Origin: Polynucleobacter brandtiae | Lineage (GTDB): Bacteria > Pseudomonadota > Gammaproteobacteria > Burkholderiales > Burkholderiaceae | DNA length: 64,000 nucleotides | Direction: 5' to 3' | Assembly (NCBI RefSeq): GCF_002797575.1 | Contig: NZ_PGTX01000006.1 | Coordinates: forward strand, 43,122-107,121 | In this document: positions 20,843-30,344 of the stretch, one piece after another | How positions within the stretch are numbered: the stretch's first letter is position 1 | How the letters are laid out: each line of letters begins with the position of its first letter | Program-made: the position numbers and the translations under genes | Notes under the pieces: model-generated | What the model saw: the letters and a program-made list of their open reading frames with translations, nothing else | What the model was told of the DNA's origin: nothing | Databases searched by the model: none

Positions 20843-22176
20843 GTCTAAATGCCATACCACTGCGCGAAGCCCTTAAATTTTGGACTAAGCTCGGTTTTAT
20901 AAGTTTTGGCGGTCCTGCGGGACAAATCGCTACCCTGCATCAAGAGTTGGTTGAGAAGCGTCGCTGGATTTCTGAGCGGCGCTTCTTGCATGCTTTGAAC
21001 TACTGCATGCTTCTGCCAGGGCCTGAGGCGCAGCAGCTGGTGACTTACATTGGCTGGCTTATGCATCGGTCTTGGGGTGGAATATTAGCGGGCACTCTTT
21101 TCATACTGCCCTCACTCTTTATTTTGATTGCACTTTCTTGGGTCTACTTAAGTTTTGGGCAAGTCCCCTGGATTGCAGCTATTTTCTTTGGTATCAAACC
21201 AGCAGTCACAGCGATTGTTATCCATGCTGCCTATCGCATTGGTAAGCGATCCCTACACAACTCAGTATTGCAGGGCATTGCGACCACCTCCTTTTTAATT
21301 ATTTTTATACTCAATTTATCTTTTCCGGTCATCGTAATCTGCGCAGCATTACTAGGCGCATGGGGTGGTAAGCGCTACCCAAAATATTTTCAAATTACCA
21401 ATGCACCCCATCAAGAACAAGAGCGACATTGTGGTGAAGCCCTCATTGATGATCACACCCCCACGCCCGCGCATGCCCAGTTCTCACTGAAGAAAACAGT
21501 GAGGCATAGCCTGATCGTATTGGTGTTGTGGTCTGTTCCCTTGTTAGGCCTGATCTTGATATTTGGTTGGAAAACCCTCTACCCCCAAATTGCCTGGTTC
21601 TTTACAAAGGCTGCTTTTCTGACTTTTGGCGGCGCTTACGCGGTGCTGCCCTACGTCTATCAAGGCGCAGTAGACCAGTTTCAATGGCTCAGTGCAGGGC
21701 AAATGATGGACGGTCTTGCCTTAGGAGAGACGACGCCTGGACCGCTCATCATGGTGGTTGCTTTTGTTGGCTATCTCGCCGGACATATACAACACCTCAT
21801 TGCTCATAGTGATCCTTTCTGGTTTGGGGTTCTGGGTGCTTGCGTGGCAACGTGGTTTACTTTTTTACCCTCTTTCTTTTTAGTACTGGTAGGCGGCCCC
21901 CTCATTGAGAGCACTCATGGAAAGCTCAGCTTTACCGCGCCCCTGACAGCAATTTCTGCGGCCGTCGTGGGCGTTATTGCTAATCTTGGCTTGTTCTTTG
22001 CTTATCACGTCTTTTTTCCACTTGGTATCGGTGGTCCCCTTTCTTGGATTTCAGTCTTCATCAGCCTGTTTGCTGGACTTGCCCTCTTTAAGCTCAATAA
22101 AGGAATTTTCCCCGTTTTGACAGGCTCAGCAATGGTGGGCTTACTCAGTTATTTGATGAATAATTTATTAGCCTAA
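20839..22176 (+). CDS. chrA: Chromate transporter ChrA family, two-domain (UUG start)
   Basis: 445 residues. Two homologous CHR domains are visible, each with a conserved start: WTKLGFISFGGPAGQIATLH with LLPGPEAQQLVTYIGW (first), and FFTKAAFLTFGGAYAVLPYV with LGETTPGPLIMVVAFVGY (second). Around ten membrane helices are expected. ChrA proteins are proton-linked anion transporters, best known for chromate efflux. The only in-frame start is a TTG inside the fabI stop (TTGA overlap), so translation is probably coupled to fabI. Whether chromate is the physiological substrate cannot be told. Confidence 0.88.
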   Translation: MSLNAIPLREALKFWTKLGFISFGGPAGQIATLHQELVEKRRWISERRFLHALNYCMLLPGPEAQQLVTYIGWLMHRSWGGILAGTLFILPSLFILIALSWVYLSFGQVPWIAAIFFGIKPAVTAIVIHAAYRIGKRSLHNSVLQGIATTSFLIIFILNLSFPVIVICAALLGAWGGKRYPKYFQITNAPHQEQERHCGEALIDDHTPTPAHAQFSLKKTVRHSLIVLVLWSVPLLGLILIFGWKTLYPQIAWFFTKAAFLTFGGAYAVLPYVYQGAVDQFQWLSAGQMMDGLALGETTPGPLIMVVAFVGYLAGHIQHLIAHSDPFWFGVLGACVATWFTFLPSFFLVLVGGPLIESTHGKLSFTAPLTAISAAVVGVIANLGLFFAYHVFFPLGIGGPLSWISVFISLFAGLALFKLNKGIFPVLTGSAMVGLLSYLMNNLLA

Positions 22177-22216
22177 GTCGACAGGGTGCGTAACTGAAAT
22201 TGGCATAATATGGGTT

Positions 22217-23092
22217 ATGCGAATTGAACCCCAAACTATCTCCCACCTTCAAGAATGGCTCGGTAACACCGAGACATTGCAAGACACGGTCACCGCCGCT
22301 CCTGTTCGAGCCCTATCGGCAACCCTTGACCGACCTGATCCACTTCCAACGACCGGCAGTTTTCTGCCGGAGTTATGGCATTGGCTTTATTTTTTGCCAC
22401 ATGCTCTTCAATCGGATATTGGCCCTGATGGTCATCCCAAGCGCGGTGGGTTTCTTCCGCCGGTGCCTCTACCACGTCGAATGTGGGCGGGTAGTCGCGT
22501 TCAGTGGCTAGCACCCCTCGCCATTGGTGACACGATAGAGCGTACCTCTCAGATCCTATCCGTCACACATAAGGCTGGGCGAACCGGTGATCTCATCTTT
22601 GTGTTGGTAGAGCATCGCATCTCGAATCAACAAGGTTTAGCCATGATTGAAGAGCACGATATTGTGTATCGAGATGCAGCTAGCCCAGAGGATAAGCCCG
22701 TCGCCCCCATCCCTGCACCTATCGATGCGCTATGGTCCAAGACTATTACTGCGGATGATGTTTTATTGTTTCGCTACTCTGCACTCACCTTTAATGCACA
22801 TCGTATTCATTACGACCGTAAATATGTAACTGAGGTGGAGGGTTATCCCGGCTTAATTGTCCACGGCCCACTGATCGCCACCCTATTGGTTGATCTTGTT
22901 CGCCAAAGTATTCCTGGTTGTACATTAAGCCAATTTGAGTTTAGGGCAATTCGTCCTACCTTCGATATCCATATTTTTAAAGTCAGCGCTAAACCCGATC
23001 TTGAAAAAGATCCTACTGGAAAAACGATTGCTATTTGGGCGCAGGATCATGAAGGCTGGCTCACTATGCAAGCAACTGCTGTACTCTCCTAA
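22217..23092 (+). CDS. MaoC-like double hot-dog acyl-CoA hydratase
   Basis: 291 residues. The N-terminal half is a FAS1/MaoC-like hot-dog with PLPRRMWAGSRVQWLAPLAIGD. The C-terminal half carries the hydratase motif FNAHRIHYDRKYVTEVEGYPGLIVHGPL. This architecture is shared by mesaconyl-C4-CoA hydratase, itaconyl-CoA hydratase and related eukaryotic HTD2-like proteins. The following MmgE/PrpD and CitE-like lyase genes suggest hydration of a C5-dicarboxyl-CoA to a citramalyl-CoA-type intermediate, which is inference. No clear ribosome binding site is visible; a TATA-like CATAAT lies 10 bp before the ATG, so translation could be leaderless. Confidence 0.8.
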   Translation: MRIEPQTISHLQEWLGNTETLQDTVTAAPVRALSATLDRPDPLPTTGSFLPELWHWLYFLPHALQSDIGPDGHPKRGGFLPPVPLPRRMWAGSRVQWLAPLAIGDTIERTSQILSVTHKAGRTGDLIFVLVEHRISNQQGLAMIEEHDIVYRDAASPEDKPVAPIPAPIDALWSKTITADDVLLFRYSALTFNAHRIHYDRKYVTEVEGYPGLIVHGPLIATLLVDLVRQSIPGCTLSQFEFRAIRPTFDIHIFKVSAKPDLEKDPTGKTIAIWAQDHEGWLTMQATAVLS

Positions 23093-23176
23093 TCAATGCC
23101 TCACTTCACTTACGCTTGGGCCTCAATTGCGCCTCTATTGAATCTGCATAAAGCCTTCATCAGAAAATAAAAACCC

Positions 23177-24553
23177 ATGTCTTCATCCCACCCATCTAAA
23201 GTGTTAGCCTCCTTTGCCTCACAACTTACGCTAGGTGATATTCCAAAGCATGTGCTGGATCGGGCCGAAGATTTATTGGTCGATTGGTTTGGCTCTGCGA
23301 TCGCCGGCAAAGGCTCTCGACCAGTAGAAACGATTACGCAGTTCGCACAAACAATGGGGGGCTTTAACGGCAGTAATCGAGGTAGCGCTGAAATTCTCAT
23401 TACACGCTCGAGCTCTAGCCCTTTCTTGGCAGCGATGGCCAATGCTGCAGCCTCTCATGTAGCAGAGCAGGATGATGTCCACAATGGCTCCGTCTTTCAT
23501 CCGGCAACGGTGGTGTTTCCTGCTGCGCTAGCAACTGCACAAACGATTGGTGCTTCTGGCGAAGACCTCTTAGTGGCGTCTATTGCGGGCTATGAAGTAG
23601 GTATTCGTGTGGGAGAATTTTTAGGCCGCTCTCACTACAAAACCTTTCATACAACCGGTACTGCTGGCACCTTAGCAGCCGCCGCTGCGGTAGGTCATTT
23701 ACTAAAACTCAACCCCGAGCAAATGCTTCATGCATTTGGGTCAGCCGGCACGCAATCTGCTGGTCTTTGGGAGTTTCTTCGCGATGCCGCAGATTCTAAA
23801 CAACTACACACTGCTCATGCATCAGCCACCGGCCTGATGTCGGCCTACTTAGCGCAATCTGGTTTTACGGGTGCGCAGCGGATTTTAGAAGGCAAGCAAG
23901 GTTTAGCCGCTGGAATGTCTAGTGATACAGATCCTAGTAAATTAGCAGATCAACTTGGTAGTCGCTGGACGCTCGCGGAAACAAGCTTTAAATATCATGC
24001 CTCGTGCCGTCATACGCATCCTGCCGCAGATGCTTTATTAAAGGTCATATTGGAGCATCAACTCAAACCGACTGATATTGCTAAAGTAGAAACACTCGTT
24101 CATCAAGGTGCAATCGATGTTCTAGGGCCCGTCACTAATCCTGCCACCATTCATCAATCAAAGTTCTCAATGGGCACGGTGTTGGCACTGATTGCTCACT
24201 ATCATTTTGCCGGTCTACAAGAATTTGATCAGCACTTTCAGGATCAAGCTATTAGTGATTTTCGCGATCGAGTGACGATGGTTCTAGATCCCGAGGTCGA
24301 TGCTGCTTACCCACAACGCTGGATTGGTAAAGTCAAAGTGTATTTGCACAAGGGAGGCGTTCTAGAGGCCCGAGTAGATGAGCCCAAGGGCGACCCAGGG
24401 AACACCTTAAGTCGTGCTGAAATCACTGACAAAGCAATGCGCCTCGCGGCTTTCAGCAAAGGTGCTACCCCAGCAGAAATGAAGCTAGCCATTGAACGAT
24501 TATGGAATATTCGCTCTCAAGCAAAGGTGGGGTTCTTACTTCCACCACAATAA
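23177..24553 (+). CDS. MmgE/PrpD family protein
   Basis: 458 residues with an MmgE/PrpD pattern: N-terminal LGDIPKHVLDRAEDLLVDWFGSAIAG, a helical core with EQDDVHNGSVFHPATVVFPAA, GTAGTLAAAAAVGHLL and the SFKYHASCRHTHPAADALL segment near residue 275. The family includes 2-methylcitrate dehydratase and cis-aconitate decarboxylase (itaconate-forming). Members next to CitE-type lyases usually act on citrate-like acids. The precise reaction cannot be assigned. It lies 84 bp after the MaoC gene and 20 bp before the lyase gene. Confidence 0.85.
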   Translation: MSSSHPSKVLASFASQLTLGDIPKHVLDRAEDLLVDWFGSAIAGKGSRPVETITQFAQTMGGFNGSNRGSAEILITRSSSSPFLAAMANAAASHVAEQDDVHNGSVFHPATVVFPAALATAQTIGASGEDLLVASIAGYEVGIRVGEFLGRSHYKTFHTTGTAGTLAAAAAVGHLLKLNPEQMLHAFGSAGTQSAGLWEFLRDAADSKQLHTAHASATGLMSAYLAQSGFTGAQRILEGKQGLAAGMSSDTDPSKLADQLGSRWTLAETSFKYHASCRHTHPAADALLKVILEHQLKPTDIAKVETLVHQGAIDVLGPVTNPATIHQSKFSMGTVLALIAHYHFAGLQEFDQHFQDQAISDFRDRVTMVLDPEVDAAYPQRWIGKVKVYLHKGGVLEARVDEPKGDPGNTLSRAEITDKAMRLAAFSKGATPAEMKLAIERLWNIRSQAKVGFLLPPQ

Positions 24554-24573
24554 AACTTTTTAGGAGCTTTAAT

Positions 24574-25419
24574 ATGAATCCGCTTCACACGCCTATTGGC
24601 TTTAGTAGCAGCTTCTTATTTGTACCGGGCACGCGCCCTGATCGCTTTATTAAAGCCTTGGATAGTAGCGCTGAAGTAGTCATCATTGATTTAGAGGATG
24701 CGGTTGCGCAGGAAGATAAAGAAACCGCGCGCGCCGCTATTCGTGCGTCCTGGTCTACATTTACTGCAGAGCAAAAGAATCGCCTTGTAATACGTTGCAA
24801 TGCTCCAGGAAGTGCGTTTTATGCTGCTGATCTCATTCTGGCTGAGAGTCTTGATGTCGCCTGCATACTCATTCCAAAATGCGAGTCGCTAGACCAGGTT
24901 AATGGTGCTGCACAGATTTTGCCTAATACCGCCATCATCCCCATGATTGAAACCGCACTTGGCCTGCACCACCTGAACGAAATAGCCAACTCAGAACAGG
25001 TTCTACGGTTGGCCTTGGGTAATTTAGATTTACAGGCAGACCTAGGCATGGTTTGTGATGCTCAAGAAACTGAACTGCAAACGGCTCGCTTTCAGCTTGT
25101 TTTAGCCTCACGGTTGGCGCAAATTTCCCCTCCGATTGATGGGGTTACTCCCTCAACTGACGATATTGATCGCATCACCGATGATGCAGAGCGGGCAAAA
25201 AGAATGGGGTTTGGCGGCAAGCTTTGCATTCACCCAAAACAAGTACCCCTAGTGGTGTCAGCCTTTATACCAACAGCATCAGAGCTGGCCTGGGCCCAGC
25301 GGGTTGTGGCAGCAGATAAGGCATCAAAAGGGGGTGCAGTCCAGCTTGACGGTAGGATGATCGACCGCCCCGTAGTCCTTTTAGCCCAAAGAACATTAGC
25401 CACCGCGCGTAAACCCTAG
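24574..25419 (+). CDS. HpcH/HpaI-CitE family CoA-ester lyase
   Basis: 281 residues from the ATG at 24574, chosen because AGGAG lies 7 nt upstream; an upstream in-frame start at 24502 would overlap the preceding gene by 52 bp. CitE fold motifs are SSFLFVPGTRPDRFIKALDS, VIIDLEDAV (Mg-binding Glu/Asp), IRCNAPGS (substrate Arg) and IPMIETALGL, with GFGGKLCIHPKQV near the end. These enzymes cleave citryl-, malyl-, citramalyl- or methylmalyl-CoA into an acyl-CoA and a keto acid. Given its neighbours, citramalyl-CoA cleavage to acetyl-CoA and pyruvate is a plausible but unproven role. Confidence 0.88.
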   Translation: MNPLHTPIGFSSSFLFVPGTRPDRFIKALDSSAEVVIIDLEDAVAQEDKETARAAIRASWSTFTAEQKNRLVIRCNAPGSAFYAADLILAESLDVACILIPKCESLDQVNGAAQILPNTAIIPMIETALGLHHLNEIANSEQVLRLALGNLDLQADLGMVCDAQETELQTARFQLVLASRLAQISPPIDGVTPSTDDIDRITDDAERAKRMGFGGKLCIHPKQVPLVVSAFIPTASELAWAQRVVAADKASKGGAVQLDGRMIDRPVVLLAQRTLATARKP

Positions 25420-25474
25420 GGCCTTGTCCATGTAAAGGTGGCAAAATCGAACCACAAAGAAATTTACGGAGACT

Positions 25475-26470
25475 TTGATGAAACTACAAAAAACTTTATT
25501 CGCTGGAATTGCTGCAGTACTCAGCACCGGCGCCCTGATTGGCAGCAACGTGGCATCAGCACAAAAAGACTGGCCTACTAAAGCAATTCAAATGGTTGTT
25601 CCATTTGCTGCAGGTGGACCCACTGACACCATTGCACGCCTTATCGCAGTGCCGATGGGTCAAGCACTAGGCCAAACCGTTATTGTTGAAAACGTTCCCG
25701 GTGCCGGCGGCACGATTGCCTCTACCAAAGTAGCGCGCGCAGCACCAGACGGATACACCATCTATATTCACCACATGGGTATGGCAACAGCCAATGCCTT
25801 GTATGACAAATTGCCATACGATCCCATGACCAGCTTTGAATACATCGGCCAAGTTGCTGATGTACCAATGGTATTGCTAGGTAAGAAAGATTTGCCAGCA
25901 AACAACTTTAAAGAGTTAGAGGCCTACATTAAAGCCAATGGCTCTAAAGTCACCATGGCCAATGCTGGACCTGGCGCCGTATCTCAGCTTTGCGGTCTAC
26001 TCTTTCAAAGCCGTATGGGCGTTAGATTAACCAACATTCCTTACAAAGGTACCGGCCCTGCTTTGACAGATCTCTTAGGCGGTCAAGTTGATCTTTTATG
26101 TGACCAAACTACCCAAACCATTCCTTACATTAAAGATGGTCGTGTGAAAGCATTTGGTACGACTACGATGAAGCGTTTGCCAGCAATTCCAAACGTACCA
26201 ACATTAAACGAACAGGGCTTAAAAGGCTTTGAAGTCAAGGTATGGCATGGTGTTTACGCACCTAAGGGAGTTCCACAACCGATTCTTGATAAGATTAATG
26301 CTGCGTTGAAAAAGGCGCTCAACACACCGGATGTCAAAAAACGTCTGGAAGATGCCAATATTGATATCGTTCCGATGGAGAAAGTATCTGCCAAAGGACT
26401 CAAGAATCACCTTGAAAGCGAAATCAACGTCTGGGGTCCAGTCATTCGTAAAGCCAATATTCCAGATTAA
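25475..26470 (+). CDS. Bug/TctC-family periplasmic solute-binding protein
   Basis: 331 residues with a signal peptide (hydrophobic 9-28, cleavage near ASAQ). The Bug signature is WPTKAIQMVVPFAAGGPTDTIARLIA, followed by VIVENVPGAGGTIASTKVA and IPYKGTGPALTDLLGGQVDLL. Bug proteins bind carboxylates in the periplasm for tripartite tricarboxylate transporters. No TctA or TctB is in the window. A GGAG site 7 nt before the ATG is present. It closes the MaoC-PrpD-CitE run, followed by a strong terminator. Confidence 0.93.
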   Translation: MMKLQKTLFAGIAAVLSTGALIGSNVASAQKDWPTKAIQMVVPFAAGGPTDTIARLIAVPMGQALGQTVIVENVPGAGGTIASTKVARAAPDGYTIYIHHMGMATANALYDKLPYDPMTSFEYIGQVADVPMVLLGKKDLPANNFKELEAYIKANGSKVTMANAGPGAVSQLCGLLFQSRMGVRLTNIPYKGTGPALTDLLGGQVDLLCDQTTQTIPYIKDGRVKAFGTTTMKRLPAIPNVPTLNEQGLKGFEVKVWHGVYAPKGVPQPILDKINAALKKALNTPDVKKRLEDANIDIVPMEKVSAKGLKNHLESEINVWGPVIRKANIPD

Positions 26471-26489
26471 TTTTGGAATAGTCTTCAAC

Positions 26490-26518
26490 AAAAAAGCCAG
26501 CGATCTGCTGGCTTTTTT
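26490..26518. terminator. Bidirectional rho-independent terminator
   Basis: AAAAAAGCCAGC and GCTGGCTTTTTT form a 12-bp perfect stem with a GATCT loop between the convergent TctC gene and the membrane-protein gene ending at 26553. It has A and T tracts on both sides, so it can stop transcription in both directions. Confidence 0.92.
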
Positions 26519-26552
26519 GTTACCCCCTACTCACCTCATGAACTTAGTCAGC

Positions 26553-27179
26553 TTAACCAGCCCTAAATAAGTAACCCGATTGTGCTTTTTCTTGGCGCCT
26601 TTTGTAAATACTTTGAATAATAGAGGTGATGGCCCACACCACTAAAAATGGGTCCATTAAATAATCCCATAAGTTCGCAGATTCATGCCACTGTGCAGAC
26701 CAAGCAATGACGGCTAAAGACAGAATCCATACGCCCTTTGTCCACCCGGCAAGGCTGCAGCAAATTGCAAAAATAATCACTGAGCCCAGAAAAGCAATGG
26801 AGCCATACCCCCATGCATATGGATCAAACATTCCAAAGCCTAGGGCTAGGGGGTAAAACATCAACGCAATCAGAATGACTGAAAACTTCAATCCGATGGG
26901 TATCTTTTGAGCTGATGGCAATACACTCGTCCACAATAAAAGCATCGTAACAATACTTAATTCACCGGTGACGCCTCGAACGTAAGCAACCAAGGGAAGC
27001 TCAAGTGACATACCTAGGGGCCAAAATAATACATTCCCTAAAATCAATACCATGATCAGGCGCACAACAAAAGGGATGTCAATTGAAAATACTTTTTGAC
27101 ACAAGTAAATCAACACCACTGCACAGGTAATAGCCATCTCGACCAGTGCAATCGATTGTAAATATTGGCTCGTAATCAT
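26553..27179 (-). CDS. Hypothetical multi-pass membrane protein
   Basis: 208 residues, not recognised. About six hydrophobic segments span the protein (for example IALVEMAITCAVVLIYLC, VVRLIMVLILGNVLFWPLG and IAFLGSVIIFAICCSLAGW), with a short basic C-terminus (YKRRQEKAQ). The start shares one base with the stop of the sialidase-like gene (TAATG arrangement), so it is translationally coupled to that gene and to the glycosyltransferase upstream. It probably belongs to the same cell-surface process, but no function can be stated. Confidence 0.7.
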   Translation of the reverse strand: MITSQYLQSIALVEMAITCAVVLIYLCQKVFSIDIPFVVRLIMVLILGNVLFWPLGMSLELPLVAYVRGVTGELSIVTMLLLWTSVLPSAQKIPIGLKFSVILIALMFYPLALGFGMFDPYAWGYGSIAFLGSVIIFAICCSLAGWTKGVWILSLAVIAWSAQWHESANLWDYLMDPFLVVWAITSIIQSIYKRRQEKAQSGYLFRAG

Positions 27180-28429
27180 TATTTAATCTCTTTCACATGA
27201 TCGTGCGCTTGCTTAAACCACGCAGCAGGAAAATAAATATGTCGAATCCTTTTTCTGTTCCAGGTGTAAGCTAAATGGGCGTCCTTACCATCAGCGGTAA
27301 TTAAATATGGATAAGAATACTCACGACGTTGATCGTTGGCCAAAGATTCATCGTCTTCCAGAACCTCAATAAGCTCCCACTCAGTTGAGCCCTGTTTACT
27401 CATTAGCATGACCAAGCGATAACGGCCTACTTCGACATCATTGAGAACCATAAGGCGAGTGCCATCACCTAAGGTCAAAGATGCTAGCGCTGAATTCGGA
27501 TTTGCGATGACTAAGTCTTGAGCAACCCGCCAAGACTGGCCAGCATCTTTGGTATCGCTCACCGGTATTTGCTTTACTTGTGGACTTGCTCTTGTCTGAC
27601 GAAACAAAGCAATTGCCTTCTGCGCATCATCTACAAATACCACCGGCTGAATAGCACCGCGACCAGAGCTCATACGACGCTTGTCAATCACCCGATTTAC
27701 ATCCAAACGTAAGAACTCACCAAACCGCCCAATCCATTCATGATATGCAGGTAATCCAAGACGGCCATCAGTAAACTGCAAGGGTGGTGACTTCACTAAT
27801 GTGCTCAGATTAATTAATGGGGAAGTAATCAAGCGAGCCGGTTGGCTCCAGGTTAAACCCTCATCATCCGAGATGACGGTCGAGATTGAGCTACCAGCCC
27901 AACCGCCGATGGAGACTGTTACAACGAATAGCTGTATGCGACCGTCGGACATCCTCGCAGGTAGGGGATTTCCTAACTTAGCAATGTAGCGGGACAACCC
28001 TTTTTCAGCGCTGACTCGATCCATGACCACCGTAGGGGCACTCCATCTAGCAGACTGTGTGTCATAGACGGCAGTGTTGATCACAACATCGGCAGCGCCC
28101 TCTCGACTGCCTGCAAACCAAAATGCACGAACTGCACCATCCTTTAACGCAATCAGTGATGCAGCATGCACTGAAGGTGCACTAGAGTCTGGCAACCAAT
28201 TCAGTATCAGGTTTGCCAAGGGGGTAGTCGCTTTAACAGAGGCTCTACTACTAGTTAATCCACTTTTATAAACTTGGGTTAATTCTGGCTCTCTTTCCTG
28301 CTCCGCAAGATCGATTGACCTCTGTGGAATTGAAAATGGCGCCCATGCAGGACGACTATCAATGTGTAAATACCCTGAAACGGCGGCAAGCAGTAAAACA
28401 CAAAAAGCAACAATACGATTCATCGGCAT
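27179..28429 (-). CDS. Sialidase-like (BNR/Asp-box) protein, membrane-anchored
   Basis: 416 residues. An N-terminal signal anchor (IVAFCVLLLAAVSGYLHI) puts the rest in the periplasm. Asp-box motifs SDDEGLTW (about residue 190) and SDTKDAGQSW (about 300), together with the SLIALKDGAVRAFWFAGSREG region, indicate a six-bladed sialidase propeller of the exo-alpha-sialidase family. The actual glycan is unknown, and bacterial members of this group need not act on sialic acid. It overlaps the upstream glycosyltransferase by 10 bp and the downstream membrane protein by 1 bp. Confidence 0.75.
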   Translation of the reverse strand: MPMNRIVAFCVLLLAAVSGYLHIDSRPAWAPFSIPQRSIDLAEQEREPELTQVYKSGLTSSRASVKATTPLANLILNWLPDSSAPSVHAASLIALKDGAVRAFWFAGSREGAADVVINTAVYDTQSARWSAPTVVMDRVSAEKGLSRYIAKLGNPLPARMSDGRIQLFVVTVSIGGWAGSSISTVISDDEGLTWSQPARLITSPLINLSTLVKSPPLQFTDGRLGLPAYHEWIGRFGEFLRLDVNRVIDKRRMSSGRGAIQPVVFVDDAQKAIALFRQTRASPQVKQIPVSDTKDAGQSWRVAQDLVIANPNSALASLTLGDGTRLMVLNDVEVGRYRLVMLMSKQGSTEWELIEVLEDDESLANDQRREYSYPYLITADGKDAHLAYTWNRKRIRHIYFPAAWFKQAHDHVKEIK

Positions 28430-30153
28430 GCATCCTTACTCGCCGTGGAGCTGACTGGGGGAGACTGAGCTAGTGCAGAATTAGAAATCAAATACTCGTT
28501 AACAAATAAATGCTCGCCAATTCGACCCATCAACATTTCCTGAATCTGAGCATCAGAATGTCGAGCCCGCATCTCCATGCGCTTACCCACAATCTTGCAA
28601 GAGTCGCAAATGACAGGCTCAACGCCAATTGGGGAGTGAACGGCGACTAAAGGATAGGCGCTCATGAGCAGCGACAGATCGCTAGCGTCTTTAGCTGGGT
28701 AACCATGTAATTGAGCACCGGGCAGTAAGAGTCGATACTCCTCATCTTTAGCCCGATAGTCACAAGGCACCCAAAGATCTTGCGCAACTACCGCCCTAAT
28801 AGTGGTTTGATCAAAACGGCCCAAAGTGCCCTCTAATGGCGATAGACTGCTGGTTAGTGCGCAATAGCAAAGAAAGCAGGCTGCCAGTGCATTTATTTTG
28901 CAGCGAGCAGCGCTGATCAAACCCCACGTTACCAATAGCAATGAAGATGCCATCAATATCCAATGCCAGTAGGTGTAGTCCCATATTCCGGGTTGACCTA
29001 AGAATTGAGAAAGCTGTAAGCTACCACCCACCCAAGCCAGTGCAGATAGCAAAATGAATTGCAACAGCAACGCTATCCGAAAGCCCCATAAAGGCAAGCG
29101 TTCCCAATGCAAGGCAATCAAGACAGCCATAGCGGGCATCACTGGCAACAGGTACCGCCCAGAACGCTGGCTTGGCAGGCTAAAGACAATCAGAAAAGCG
29201 ACAGCAAATAATAAAAGTAGGCTTTCCTCAACTGAAAGAAAGCGTCGTTGACGCCAACACTGATGTAAGGTGGATACCAATACAAAAAAGAATAATCCAG
29301 CATTAGCCAGACTCGTGAGTATCAGCATCCCAATACTGTCACCGCCACGTACAAGATCTAAAAAATAATGAGTACTTCGCGCCTCAAACTTTGCTGCGTT
29401 TTCACCGAGAATAAATTCTTTCCAAATAGCTTCCGGAAATGGATCTAATGCAAACCACAGAGCAAAAACACCTAAAGCTAAAGTAGCGGTTAAAAGGATT
29501 TTGTATAGATCCTGCACCAGTACCCTAGAGAGGCGCCACTCCCGCCAGCGCCAGTAGAACAAACCTAACGCGAACGTTGCTGGAACGATATAGGCAAAAG
29601 ATTTAGCAAGTAAAGCCATACCCAAGGAGAGCCCTGCCAGCAATGGGAATAGTGCTTTTGAATCAAATGCCGCTCGCCCCCAGTACAACAGCGCTAAAAA
29701 TGGCAAGTTCAACCAAAATACTTCTGGTGGATCTGTCAAAAAAGGTCGCCCATACCGATAGGTGGCAAAGAAAGAGAGCCAAACAAAAGCAGCTAGCAAA
29801 CCTGTTTTTTTATTGCCGCTAAAGCGAGCCACCGCTAAAAATAAGAAAAAAGCGGTTAAGCCTGTATAGAGCACGCTGGGCCATCGCAACGCAATCAAAG
29901 ACCAATCACTACCCCAATGTGTACTAGCAATACCCTCCCAAAATACTAGGGGAGGCTTAGTATTTTTAATGCCATCCATATCGGACTGCAGCGGCAGCCA
30001 TGCGCCAGCATCAGCTGTCATGCGAACGATATGCATATAAGGATATTCATCCCCATTTTTTGGGGCAAAACGACTGTCTAAGCCGTACAAATAAGTAAAT
30101 ATGCCTAAAATCAGGATAAATATGGCGTTACGGTAAGTAATAGGACTTCGCAT
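28420..30153 (-). CDS. GT-C family glycosyltransferase (ArnT/PMT-like)
   Basis: 577 residues with about 10-12 hydrophobic segments. The first periplasmic loop contains KNGDEYPYMHIVRMT, the Asp-Glu motif of GT39/ArnT-type enzymes, and later LTDPPEVFWLNLPFLALLYW. Such proteins transfer a sugar from a polyprenyl-phosphate donor to lipid A, protein or another periplasmic acceptor. The C-terminal domain is soluble and contains a C-x-x-C pair (VICDSCKIVGKRME). It is the first gene of a three-gene overlapping operon with the sialidase-like and membrane proteins. Confidence 0.82.
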   Translation of the reverse strand: MRSPITYRNAIFILILGIFTYLYGLDSRFAPKNGDEYPYMHIVRMTADAGAWLPLQSDMDGIKNTKPPLVFWEGIASTHWGSDWSLIALRWPSVLYTGLTAFFLFLAVARFSGNKKTGLLAAFVWLSFFATYRYGRPFLTDPPEVFWLNLPFLALLYWGRAAFDSKALFPLLAGLSLGMALLAKSFAYIVPATFALGLFYWRWREWRLSRVLVQDLYKILLTATLALGVFALWFALDPFPEAIWKEFILGENAAKFEARSTHYFLDLVRGGDSIGMLILTSLANAGLFFFVLVSTLHQCWRQRRFLSVEESLLLLFAVAFLIVFSLPSQRSGRYLLPVMPAMAVLIALHWERLPLWGFRIALLLQFILLSALAWVGGSLQLSQFLGQPGIWDYTYWHWILMASSLLLVTWGLISAARCKINALAACFLCYCALTSSLSPLEGTLGRFDQTTIRAVVAQDLWVPCDYRAKDEEYRLLLPGAQLHGYPAKDASDLSLLMSAYPLVAVHSPIGVEPVICDSCKIVGKRMEMRARHSDAQIQEMLMGRIGEHLFVNEYLISNSALAQSPPVSSTASKDACR

Positions 30154-30344
30154 GTAGATAGTTTATAGGGCTTAAGAAAAACCCCTTAAAGTGCTACTAA
30201 CTAAGCCCCTGAATAGCAGTAATTAATCTAAGCTTATTCACAATCAATCTAAGTAAAACTACTAATATCGGCAGCATCCGACTAAGATTGGGCTGGTCAA
30301 TTAAAACCTTTAAAACAGGGCCAAGTTCAATGGAGATTCTTTCT

